NCBI GenBank assembly: GCA_017527945.1
Contig: JAFXPL010000132.1
Span: 1-28,523, forward strand
Source of the DNA: Bacteroidales bacterium
Lineage (GTDB): Bacteria > Bacteroidota > Bacteroidia > Bacteroidales > WCHB1-69
DNA: 28,523 bases
Direction of reading: 5' to 3'
Of the stretch, positions 7,957 through 15,443 are shown one piece after another. The notes below the pieces were generated by a model. That model had not been told where the DNA came from, did no database searches, and was given only the letters and a program-made list of their open reading frames with translations. The position numbers and the translations under genes were made by a program. Positions within the stretch are counted from its first letter, which is position 1; each line of letters starts with the position of its first letter.

Positions 7957-10206
7957 CTATTGGCATCCATTGTAAAAATGGATGGCCTTCTGGTAGCCAC
8001 GCGCCATCGCCATCATGATCCATTTTTCCGCCTCCTTTGGGTTCCCTTTCACTCCTTCTCCGTTATACAAGCACCATCCGACCATATATTGGGCCGGGGC
8101 ATACCCTTCTTTTGCGCTTTTCTTGAAGCAGGCGTATGCTTTTTTGTAGTTTTTGTTGGTCGGGTCTATGATCCCGTCCTTGTGGCATAATCCAAGCCAG
8201 TAAAATCCCTCGGGGTCTTTGCGTGCGGCGGCCTTTTGCCATAGCGCTACGGCCTGGTTGGTGTCTTTCTCCAATCCGCACCAGCCGTTGAAGTGGAATT
8301 TCCCGAGCTGGGTGCATGCCTTGGGATGTCCTTTTTCGGCAGCCTGCCGGAAATAGGTATAGGCTTGAACGGAGTCTTTCTCCACGCCTAAACCGTTCAT
8401 ACACAGCACACCCATGCCGTAAAGCCCGTCGGCGTTGCCTTGCTTGGCAGACTCATTGTACCAATAATATGCTTGAGTGTAGTCTCTGTTACGTAAAATC
8501 TTGTTCCAATTGTATAGAAACAGATCTCCTGCTTCTGCTTGCGCCTTCGCCTTGCCCGCTTTTGCATTTGCGATAATTGAACTGTCTCTTTGGGGATCCA
8601 CAATTCCTCTGTAGATTTCTGAAGGGTTAAAGACGAGGATTTGTCCATTAATCCTTTCCGTGCGGATGGTGGTGATTTCGGGTGCGGAATAAGATGAAAT
8701 CAGAAAGGCTGTCCTTTCCTTTTCCCAAGATTTTTTTAGTTCGCTGTCCCAATAGGCAATCTCTTTGAAATAGCGTTTGGCCTTGGCGGGATTGGTTTTC
8801 ACCCCTCGCCCTTTGGCATAGCACACCGATAGGTAGTAGCGTCCGAGGTCGCAGTGTTGATAGGCAGCTTCCTGGAAAAGCTTGAACGCGGAGTCGTAGT
8901 CGGGCTGGGGCTTGTAATAATGATACATGCCGATGCGGCAGGCGGCCATTGGGTCTCTGCCCTGTTCATAGGCCATTCGGTAATAATACATGGCCGTGTC
9001 GCTGTTGTTCCGTGATGCGTAGAGGTCCCCTAATTGGACCATGGCGCAAACGTTGCTATCTTGTTTTACTTGATAGTTGAGGCTGTCGAACAGGTTGGGC
9101 TTGATTTTCCAGAGTAATTCATCCTCTCTGAAATTGAAGAATTTACGTTCCGGACGCTGGTTTTTGTCCTTGAATTCACTCTCCACATATTGCCTGATGT
9201 AACGGAAAAGATTCTCTATGGTTACACTATCTGTTGAAAATCGTTTCAGATAGTGTAATTCATTGCCGGAGACGGAATTGACCAGCGCCTTTTCCAACGG
9301 GGTGAAGTCGCGTGTGGGAATGTACGAAGTGTCGTATTCGCTGCTGGAAAAGAAGAATGCGCACTTGTCATCCTTGTGATTCATCGAATCGAGCTTGTTG
9401 ACAAGGGATTTGGCGCAGCATGCATCGACAAAGACGAGAACTTTGGCGCCCTTGGCGGCCATTTTTTTGAAGTAGGCGTTCAAGGTGTCGGCGTCGAGTT
9501 GCGTGTCGGAGGTGACGAGACGGTAGGTCTTGTCGTTTATACGTTCGCCGTGGCTTAGAAGATAGACCATCACCATGTCTTTGTTGTTATGCTTGACCGA
9601 GTCGGAGAGGAGCTTGAGGGAGTGCAGCAGACTCGCTGTCGAGGTCTTTTCGGCGCTGGTGGCCACATCATGCCAGGAAAGCTGGAATTCGTTGTCGGGG
9701 ACCATTTTCTTCTCAATGGAATTGGCCAGATTCAGGAAATTGCCTGTCTGGTCGGGCAGCGAAGGCCAACTGTCCGGGAAGTCGCGGATGCCGACAAGGA
9801 AATAGTGGAGGTTCTCAGGGAAGGTTTCCGTGGTGACTTCGGGCTTGTCCACGGTGTTTTCCTTACCCGCCGGAGCGAGTGTCCCGCGTGGCTGCTCTTC
9901 AAAGCCTTTTGCGGGTTCTTTTGGCTGTTGTCTGTATTTTCCGTATCTATTGATTAGTACATCCACCTTTTCACCGTCGAGGCTAGTTGCGGGAAATTTA
10001 TAGTACTTGTCGCCTTTTTTTAAGACGAAATTGGAATCCGACCGGACTCTGGAGTGGTCGTAAAGCGGAGTCCTATTCGACACGGGTCGCCACTCCAAAT
10101 TGTATTTATATTCGACTTTTCCGCGTACATATATGTACGTTTGCGCGAAGGTTTCTGTCGTGAAGACAACGCATAGCGTGATCAGTAGAAAGTTGATGTT
10201 TTTCAT
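7957..10206 (-). CDS. Secreted caspase-fold (C14-like) protein with Sel1 repeats
   Basis: A 749-aa protein with a signal peptide (1-22, ending FAQ), so it should be periplasmic or surface-exposed. Residues about 23-90 form a small beta-rich domain (VRGKVEYKYNLEWRPVSNRTPL) resembling the FecR/SH3-like heads of other Bacteroidota caspase-family proteins. A linker follows, then a caspase-like domain at about 130-345 with the dyad His219 (LLSHGE) and Cys263 (VFVDACC) and a preceding LVGIRDF strand. Residues about 385-480 and 550-740 contain Sel1-like repeats (AMVQLGDLYASRNNSDTAMY; YGMGVLCMNGLGVEKDSVQA; YMVGWCLYNGEGVKGNPKEA). I chose the ATG at 10206, four bases after the CHASE2 gene, because it gives a clean signal peptide. 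Targets and activation are unknown. The Cys-His pair suggests an active protease, but this is inferred. Confidence 0.88.
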   Translation of the reverse strand: MKNINFLLITLCVVFTTETFAQTYIYVRGKVEYKYNLEWRPVSNRTPLYDHSRVRSDSNFVLKKGDKYYKFPATSLDGEKVDVLINRYGKYRQQPKEPAKGFEEQPRGTLAPAGKENTVDKPEVTTETFPENLHYFLVGIRDFPDSWPSLPDQTGNFLNLANSIEKKMVPDNEFQLSWHDVATSAEKTSTASLLHSLKLLSDSVKHNNKDMVMVYLLSHGERINDKTYRLVTSDTQLDADTLNAYFKKMAAKGAKVLVFVDACCAKSLVNKLDSMNHKDDKCAFFFSSSEYDTSYIPTRDFTPLEKALVNSVSGNELHYLKRFSTDSVTIENLFRYIRQYVESEFKDKNQRPERKFFNFREDELLWKIKPNLFDSLNYQVKQDSNVCAMVQLGDLYASRNNSDTAMYYYRMAYEQGRDPMAACRIGMYHYYKPQPDYDSAFKLFQEAAYQHCDLGRYYLSVCYAKGRGVKTNPAKAKRYFKEIAYWDSELKKSWEKERTAFLISSYSAPEITTIRTERINGQILVFNPSEIYRGIVDPQRDSSIIANAKAGKAKAQAEAGDLFLYNWNKILRNRDYTQAYYWYNESAKQGNADGLYGMGVLCMNGLGVEKDSVQAYTYFRQAAEKGHPKACTQLGKFHFNGWCGLEKDTNQAVALWQKAAARKDPEGFYWLGLCHKDGIIDPTNKNYKKAYACFKKSAKEGYAPAQYMVGWCLYNGEGVKGNPKEAEKWIMMAMARGYQKAIHFYNGCQ

Positions 10207-10210
10207 TTGT

Positions 10211-11437
10211 TTAGTTGTTTTGGTTTGAGATTTGCTGGCACCAGTTATATGCAGGCTTGACGAATGCAAAAGAGAGGAATAGCAGGCTGATGTTTGGAAT
10301 TATGAAGCACTTTGCGGTGAGGAAAAAACAACAGAGAAGGACACCGCATTCGAAAAGAATCACAAGAATAGGGGATAGAATCACATGAAAAGCGGATAGA
10401 AAGATTTTGATTAGTTCGCACTTGGGATTGCAACGTTTTTTGAGGAAATTGAAAAAGATGACACATAGATAGTATAGGAAAGAGAATAAAACGAAAAGGA
10501 GGAAATTTACACAGCAACGGCAAAAAGTATAGGGGTAAGAGGAGTTTTTTTTGTCTCCATTATGGAGGGCCAAAATCGAGGCCAGTTCGTAGGCGATGAT
10601 TTTTATGCCGGAAATCTGGCAGGAGTTCCCAGTGTCCCGGAACGGCGCTATGTGCATGTCGAAAGGGGAGTTGGTTTGGCCTATCAGGACAATGCTGTTG
10701 GTGTCGATGTTTTTCAAGGAAGACAAGGAAGTTGAGTCTGAGATGTCGAATTTGTTGAGGAACATGTACGATGTGTCGAATGTCTTTGCTCTGAAATTGG
10801 TGTAGAAATGTTCGGGCAATTTGCAGGTGTCCACACCTAACATCATGGCGGCTTTCAATGAGATTCGGGGAAGTGATTCATGGGTGCGGACATATTCGCC
10901 AAAGCCATAGAACGCGGCCGATCCGAAGGGGATGTCCAGCTGTTTCGTGAAGAAGCTGTGACAAATGGAATCGTCTTTCCCCATGCTTCTGACCACAACA
11001 AGCTTTGTGGAATCCTTGATGCGCTCAAGAGTACTGCTCAGGATTTTGTTTTGAACGGTGTCGAAGCTTTTGGTGTCCTGAAACAGGACGTCGATGCAAA
11101 TAAGTTTCGGGTGTTGGTCCGCCACGGCTTGGATGACTTCGGCAAAATTTTTCCGGCTATAGAAAGTCTCCCTCATATCCACAATCACGATGTCGTCAGC
11201 GGTGATGTCGTTTTCGTAGTGGCTGTTTTGAGTGTCAAAGAAGAGATTCATGTACCATTCGTGGTTGATGGATTCGATTAGCTTGCCGATCAAAGGGCAA
11301 TTTCTGACCGCTTTCCCAACCCCCAATAGGGCACAAGCACCTGCAATTACCAGTAGGGGCGATAGAAATCTACACAATTTACTATGCTTGAATCGGCATT
11401 CGGAATCCTTGTCGTGGTTAGTTGTCTGTTTTTCCAT
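10211..11437 (-). CDS. CHASE2-domain membrane sensor without cytoplasmic output
   Basis: A 408-aa protein with a CHASE2-like layout. One membrane helix lies at about 25-43. A large extracytoplasmic domain (about 45-300) carries the family-like features IVIVDMRETFYSR, LICIDVLFQD, SIVLIGQTNSPFDMHIAPF and GIKIIAYELASIL. Three C-terminal helices follow (about 307-333, 343-375 and 376-392), and the protein ends soon after. CHASE2 proteins usually carry a kinase, cyclase or caspase-like output domain, and none is present here. The next gene, 4 bp away, encodes a secreted caspase-fold protein, and the upstream gene ends 15 bp before this start. The coding sequence is visibly more AT-rich than its neighbours, and the helical part is unusually rich in cysteine. 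The domain call comes from pattern recognition, not a search. Confidence 0.75.
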   Translation of the reverse strand: MEKQTTNHDKDSECRFKHSKLCRFLSPLLVIAGACALLGVGKAVRNCPLIGKLIESINHEWYMNLFFDTQNSHYENDITADDIVIVDMRETFYSRKNFAEVIQAVADQHPKLICIDVLFQDTKSFDTVQNKILSSTLERIKDSTKLVVVRSMGKDDSICHSFFTKQLDIPFGSAAFYGFGEYVRTHESLPRISLKAAMMLGVDTCKLPEHFYTNFRAKTFDTSYMFLNKFDISDSTSLSSLKNIDTNSIVLIGQTNSPFDMHIAPFRDTGNSCQISGIKIIAYELASILALHNGDKKNSSYPYTFCRCCVNFLLFVLFSFLYYLCVIFFNFLKKRCNPKCELIKIFLSAFHVILSPILVILFECGVLLCCFFLTAKCFIIPNISLLFLSFAFVKPAYNWCQQISNQNN

Positions 11438-11452
11438 ATCGTAGAATTTTGG

Positions 11453-13444
11453 TTATTCCTCCCCAATCATCGCCCGCAGCTCCTCCACGGTGAAGCAGAA
11501 GCTCTTCGCGGCGGTTGAGACGGTTTTCTTGTTTTTCTTGGGCTTTTGCGGGACTCGGTAACGATAACACAGTCCGTAGCCCGCGCTGATGTACAGGTCG
11601 ATTATTTCGCGGATGTCCTCGCCGCCGGCCGCCATGGAGGACTCTAACTGCCAGCGGATTTCGTCGTCGTTGACCATGTCGAGCGGGAATCCTTCTGCCA
11701 TGGTGTAGTAATAGATAACCATTCCATTTTCAACGCCCATCGAGTCGAGGGTCGTGAACTCGTCCGTACGGGCAGGGCATTCCCGGTTGAGCACAGGCAA
11801 GACATCCTCCAAGATGGTTTTCTGCAGCTCCGCGCGGATTACTTCGGACGGCACCGCCAACGCAGAGTCGATGTCGCTCGTGGAGTAGGCGAGTGTCCGG
11901 ATCTGCCCGTCCGGGAATCGCCAGTGCAGGGTGATGCCAGCATCCAATTCGGCCAAGGTCGCCAGTGTGGTGGTGTCGATGTCGAGGAGGTCGCGGTAGT
12001 CTTTTTCCCCGACGGAGCTGAGGAAGAGTTCCGCCATGTCGGGGGCTACCGAGTAGTGGTAGTGGAGGACGCTGTTTCGGAAAGCCACGCTGTCGAGGGT
12101 GCCAAAGTCGAGCTCGATCGTGAGACTGTCGCGGTTGAACCCCTCCATTTCCCGCAACAGCTGTTCCTTTATCATCTGCCGCTGGATGCGGGCCGTGACC
12201 CCGACGTAGGTGCTCTCTTCCATTTCCGGACTGTTCCGGATCTCGTCCGACGGGATGAAGATGTCGATGGTGCGGCGGGTGTCCGCCTCCATGTAGAGCA
12301 GCCGGACCCCTTTCAGGCGCTGGTAGAAGCGTTCGAGGGTGAGGATTCCGCCGTCATACACAGCGGAACTGCCGATGAACCTCTCGTAAGCCCGTCGGAG
12401 GTTCACGGCGGTGCTTCTTCGGATGAGCTCCTCGTTTTCGGCAGAACTCCCTTCGCCGTAAAGCTCCGGCGCCAAGGTGTAGGTGTATTGCAGAACCTGG
12501 TCGGTATATTCGACATCGGTCAGGCGAATGTCTGGGTCAGGACTCAATTCGTCCTTTTTTTGGGCAAGCATAAACTCTTGATGGACAATCTGTTTCTGAA
12601 TAAAGGCATCGATTTGGGCATCGGTGGCGGGCTTGATCTTGTTGGAGGTTTTCATCCAGTCCTCCAGTTCGGCGTGGGGGACGAAGAGGTGGTCGATTTC
12701 GTTGCGGAGGGTGTCGCGGAATCGGAACAGGAGGTGAATGTCTGCATTCACATAGATTTCAAACAAGTCAAGGTTCGTCTGGAAGAAGCTCTTGTACTGC
12801 AGTTTGAACGTCGGGAGAACCATCTCCACATGTTCCCGCTTGTAATTTTTGTCTTCAAAGAAGGTGTAGAGGTAGAATAGGGTGTCGCCAGTGAGATAAA
12901 CAGTGTCGATGCGGGTGTGTTCGTCGATCCGGTTGGGCATATTCCGGTTGTTGCTGTTGTTGATATAGCGTATGTTTTCCCGGCCCTGCCATTTCTTGCT
13001 GTTTTTGTAATCGGGTTTGGTGCGGTCGGCCCAAATTTGCCGGGCTTCCGAAGGCGAGTAACGGAGTGTGAGCCGCGCGTCGGAACTGTCGATGGTGATG
13101 TCATAGACAAAACCGCCCTTGATGTCGCCCAGCTTTTCATACAGGTAGTTGAACTCCACGGGCTCCAGCCGGTAGCGGAGGCGGTCGGCGAAATACCGCC
13201 GCAGGTCCGCACTGTCGCGCCCTTCCGCGAACAACTTCCTCAGGGTGAGGTCGAAATGCAGGTAGCCGGACTTGTAGCTCAGCTTGTTGACCGTCCAGGT
13301 CAGCTCATGGCGGGGGCAGTTCCGCTTGTTGTTCATGCCCGCCACCTTGGCATACATCTCCCGGTCGATGGGCTGCGCCTGCAGCGTGCCCGCGAGCAGC
13401 GCTGCGACGAAGAGGAGGCAAGTTGTTGCTTTGACGGGGTTCAT
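11453..13444 (-). CDS. Secreted protein with five divergent repeats, function unknown
   Basis: A 663-aa exported protein (signal peptide 1-24, ending LQAQ) that I do not recognise. Internally it repeats about every 110-130 residues. Each unit has a strand pair of the type L/V-x-Y-x-Y-T-L and later an amphipathic strand plus a polar 'S/H-x-E-I/L' end. Examples are VNADIHLLFRFRDT..VPHAEL (about 232-260), VLQYTYTLAPEL with LKGVRLLYMEAD..IPSDEI (317-402), VLHYHYSVAPDM with LDAGITLHWRFPDG..STSDI (459-525), and MVIYYYTMAEGF with ISAGYGLCYRYRV..TVEEL (575-656). A first, more divergent copy covers about 42-135. CP pairs (NCPRHE, ECPART) start the first and last units. It leads the cluster with the CHASE2 and caspase genes, 15 bp upstream of the former, so a shared envelope role is plausible but inferred. 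Confidence 0.8.
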   Translation of the reverse strand: MNPVKATTCLLFVAALLAGTLQAQPIDREMYAKVAGMNNKRNCPRHELTWTVNKLSYKSGYLHFDLTLRKLFAEGRDSADLRRYFADRLRYRLEPVEFNYLYEKLGDIKGGFVYDITIDSSDARLTLRYSPSEARQIWADRTKPDYKNSKKWQGRENIRYINNSNNRNMPNRIDEHTRIDTVYLTGDTLFYLYTFFEDKNYKREHVEMVLPTFKLQYKSFFQTNLDLFEIYVNADIHLLFRFRDTLRNEIDHLFVPHAELEDWMKTSNKIKPATDAQIDAFIQKQIVHQEFMLAQKKDELSPDPDIRLTDVEYTDQVLQYTYTLAPELYGEGSSAENEELIRRSTAVNLRRAYERFIGSSAVYDGGILTLERFYQRLKGVRLLYMEADTRRTIDIFIPSDEIRNSPEMEESTYVGVTARIQRQMIKEQLLREMEGFNRDSLTIELDFGTLDSVAFRNSVLHYHYSVAPDMAELFLSSVGEKDYRDLLDIDTTTLATLAELDAGITLHWRFPDGQIRTLAYSTSDIDSALAVPSEVIRAELQKTILEDVLPVLNRECPARTDEFTTLDSMGVENGMVIYYYTMAEGFPLDMVNDDEIRWQLESSMAAGGEDIREIIDLYISAGYGLCYRYRVPQKPKKNKKTVSTAAKSFCFTVEELRAMIGEE

Positions 13445-13472
13445 AATTTATAGGGGGTTGAGAATCACGGCG

Positions 13473-13480
13473 CAAAGATA
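13473..13480 (-). promoter_or_regulatory. -7 box (TATCTTTG) for the five-repeat/CHASE2/caspase cluster
   Basis: Read on the minus strand, the sequence is TATCTTTGCG, a perfect match to TAnnTTTG. It lies about 30 bp before the ATG at 13444. It probably drives all three genes, because the later gaps are only 15 and 4 bp. No -33 TTTG lies at the expected spacing. Confidence 0.6.
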
Positions 13481-13597
13481 CTTTTTTTCGATTTGTCCCG
13501 TTCGCAAAGCAGCCTGGCTCAATGGCTGCTGTCCTTGCGGGATTGTATGAGAGGTATTATCAATGGTAAAATTCAGCCCATTAAAGCAGCTGTTCTG

Positions 13598-15292
13598 CTA
13601 TTTCGTGCCGATGAGCACCCCCGACACGTTCCAGGCACTGAAGTAGGAACCTTCGCGCTGCCCCTGCGGAATGGCGACGGTGATCGTGTGTTCGCCCGGG
13701 GTAAGGCCCGTGAGGTCGAAATAGACCGGCTGCGTGGCGGTGCCGGGACACCAGCCCGAACGCGAGTAGTCCGATGAGGAGAGCCCGTTCCAGAAATTGC
13801 CCGACGCGGGGTTATAGACCCGGAAAGTGCCGCAGTCGCTGCGCCACGGCGTGTGGCGGAAGCGCGGCTCCCCGTCGATGAGGATCACGTTCTCCTTCGG
13901 AACGAACTCGTCGCCCGTGTCCCAGCCGCCGTGCCCCGTGCTGATGTAGCGCAGACGCAGCGAGGTGAGCCCCTCCGGCACCGTGAACGTCACCGTCAGG
14001 CTGTCGCTGCCGAAAAGCGTCCCGTAGTTCTGCCCCGACATCTCCATCACGTTGCAGGTGTTGAAGAGCGGCAGCGTCCAGCAGTGCTCGTCGGCGTTGC
14101 CCGACCATTCGTAGCTCTCGGGGTAGGCCTTCAGGTCGAGGGTGACCTTGTGCCCGCCGGCGTCGTAGTTGCCGATGAACGCCCCGATATAGACATCGCC
14201 TTGCAGATACTGTCGCAAGTCGCTGACATCCTGCTTGTAGTAGGCGGCGTCCTCCCACTCTTTGTCATTGAGGGAGCGGTACTGGTTGAAATGGTGTACG
14301 CCGAACGGGGTGAAGAAGCGGACGAGCTCCACCAAAGGCGTGTAGTCCTTCTCCAACCGGATGCCCTGGTATTGTCCTCCGTTCTTGTCGGTGAAGACAG
14401 GTAAGACACCTACGCTGTCAATCAGCGCGTTGAGGAAATTAACCTTCTGCGAGGCGGGAATCACGAAGATGGAGCCGGTGCGGTCGTAAGCGTCGCCGTT
14501 GGACTGCTCAGTCAGCTCCGCGAAAATCTGATAATGAGGCGGTAACTGTTTGAGGTTGAGTCGTTTCAGAATGATGGTGCCGTTGGAGTAGGGGAGAACG
14601 GTGTCGAAAGGGACGACGCGGGATTTCTCCAATTTCGGGTTGAAGCAGATCTGCGCGTCGTGGAAGACGGGGATGGTGATGACGAGTTTCTCCTTTTCGA
14701 GGTTGCCGAGGGCGCGACGGTCGGTGTATTGCCCGAGGTTGTCGGGAATGATCGGTTCGATGTCCTTGTATTTCTCCACGGAAGCCAGCCGTGTGGTGGT
14801 GTTGCCGTTGCGGACAATCTGCACGACAACGCCGGGGAGGTTGCCGAACGAGGCGGAAGGCGTACCGCGATGGTTCTTCAGATCCTCCGTGACCCAGAAC
14901 TCCATTTTGTTGGAAAAGAGGCTGGTGGTGTATTTCTTGCAGTTATAGCCGTGGAGTTTCTCGGTTTTCTCCAGCGTGTATTCGTTGCCGTTGTTGAGGC
15001 TGTAGCCCGTGTAATATTTCTCATCCTTCGAATAATGAAGCTGATAGAAAACCGTGTCGCGCTTGTAGTCGATGTAGGTGAAGTGCTTCGCGACACCGGG
15101 GATGGGGTTGGCCTCCTCCGGGTCGAAGGAGCTGATTAGGGCGGCGTTCTGGTTCGGGGAGGTCGCCACGAGGGTGCGCGACGTGTCGGAACTGCCGTCG
15201 GAGAAAGTCTCATAAATCAGCCAGCGCTGGGCATTGGCGGCGAAGACGGCCATCATGGCGACGGCGAAAAGGGTTAGTGCTCTTTTTGTCAT
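13598..15292 (-). CDS. GLPGLI-like domain fused to PNGase F-type peptide N-glycosidase
   Basis: A 564-aa exported protein (signal peptide 1-22, ANAQ). Residues about 23-215 resemble GLPGLI proteins: YKRDTVFYQLHYSKDE, then LHGYNCKKYTT, TEDLKN and the signature-like GNLPGVVVQIVRNGN at 150-164. Residues about 225-564 resemble PNGase F. GDAYDRTGSIFVI (266-278) aligns with the WDR segment holding catalytic Asp60, VRFFTPFGV (324-332) with the following FITPYWV segment, TGDEF (459-463) with the segment holding Glu206, and SGWCPG (512-517) with the conserved GWCPG. This suggests release of N-glycans from glycoproteins in the periplasm or at the surface. The Glu118 equivalent is not obvious. It has its own promoter and is separated from the next minus-strand gene by 153 bp. 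Domain calls are from memory of the families. Confidence 0.82.
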   Translation of the reverse strand: MTKRALTLFAVAMMAVFAANAQRWLIYETFSDGSSDTSRTLVATSPNQNAALISSFDPEEANPIPGVAKHFTYIDYKRDTVFYQLHYSKDEKYYTGYSLNNGNEYTLEKTEKLHGYNCKKYTTSLFSNKMEFWVTEDLKNHRGTPSASFGNLPGVVVQIVRNGNTTTRLASVEKYKDIEPIIPDNLGQYTDRRALGNLEKEKLVITIPVFHDAQICFNPKLEKSRVVPFDTVLPYSNGTIILKRLNLKQLPPHYQIFAELTEQSNGDAYDRTGSIFVIPASQKVNFLNALIDSVGVLPVFTDKNGGQYQGIRLEKDYTPLVELVRFFTPFGVHHFNQYRSLNDKEWEDAAYYKQDVSDLRQYLQGDVYIGAFIGNYDAGGHKVTLDLKAYPESYEWSGNADEHCWTLPLFNTCNVMEMSGQNYGTLFGSDSLTVTFTVPEGLTSLRLRYISTGHGGWDTGDEFVPKENVILIDGEPRFRHTPWRSDCGTFRVYNPASGNFWNGLSSSDYSRSGWCPGTATQPVYFDLTGLTPGEHTITVAIPQGQREGSYFSAWNVSGVLIGTK

Positions 15293-15319
15293 AATTTTGA
15301 AGGCTTGAAAAATACGGCG

Positions 15320-15352
15320 CGAAGATACGATTTTTTTTGGGTCGGAATCAAA
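15320..15352 (-). promoter_or_regulatory. -33/-7 promoter for the GLPGLI-PNGase F gene
   Basis: On the minus strand, TTTG (15349-15352) is followed after 21 bp by TATCTTCG (15320-15327). This is close to the Bacteroidota TTTG-N19/21-TAnnTTTG arrangement, with one mismatch in the -7 box. It lies about 28 bp upstream of the ATG at 15292. Confidence 0.6.
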
Positions 15353-15385
15353 GCGCGTCAGATTGATGTTGAATCGGGATTAAAG

Positions 15386-15416
15386 TTTGCTCGTATAACA
15401 AAAAAGTGTATTTTTG
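15386..15416 (+). promoter_or_regulatory. -33/-7 promoter for the class V aminotransferase
   Basis: TTTG (15386-15389), a 19-bp spacer and TATTTTTG (15409-15416) match the Bacteroidota housekeeping promoter. It lies 27 bp before the ATG at 15444 and is divergent from the promoter at 15320-15352. Confidence 0.7.
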
Positions 15417-15443
15417 CCGCTTTGAAATTCCAAATTGAAAGAT

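Noticed and set aside
10880..11281. A plus-strand frame of 133 codons opposite the CHASE2 gene
   Set aside because: It has no start signal or motif. The opposite strand has a longer frame with membrane helices and tight operon spacing.
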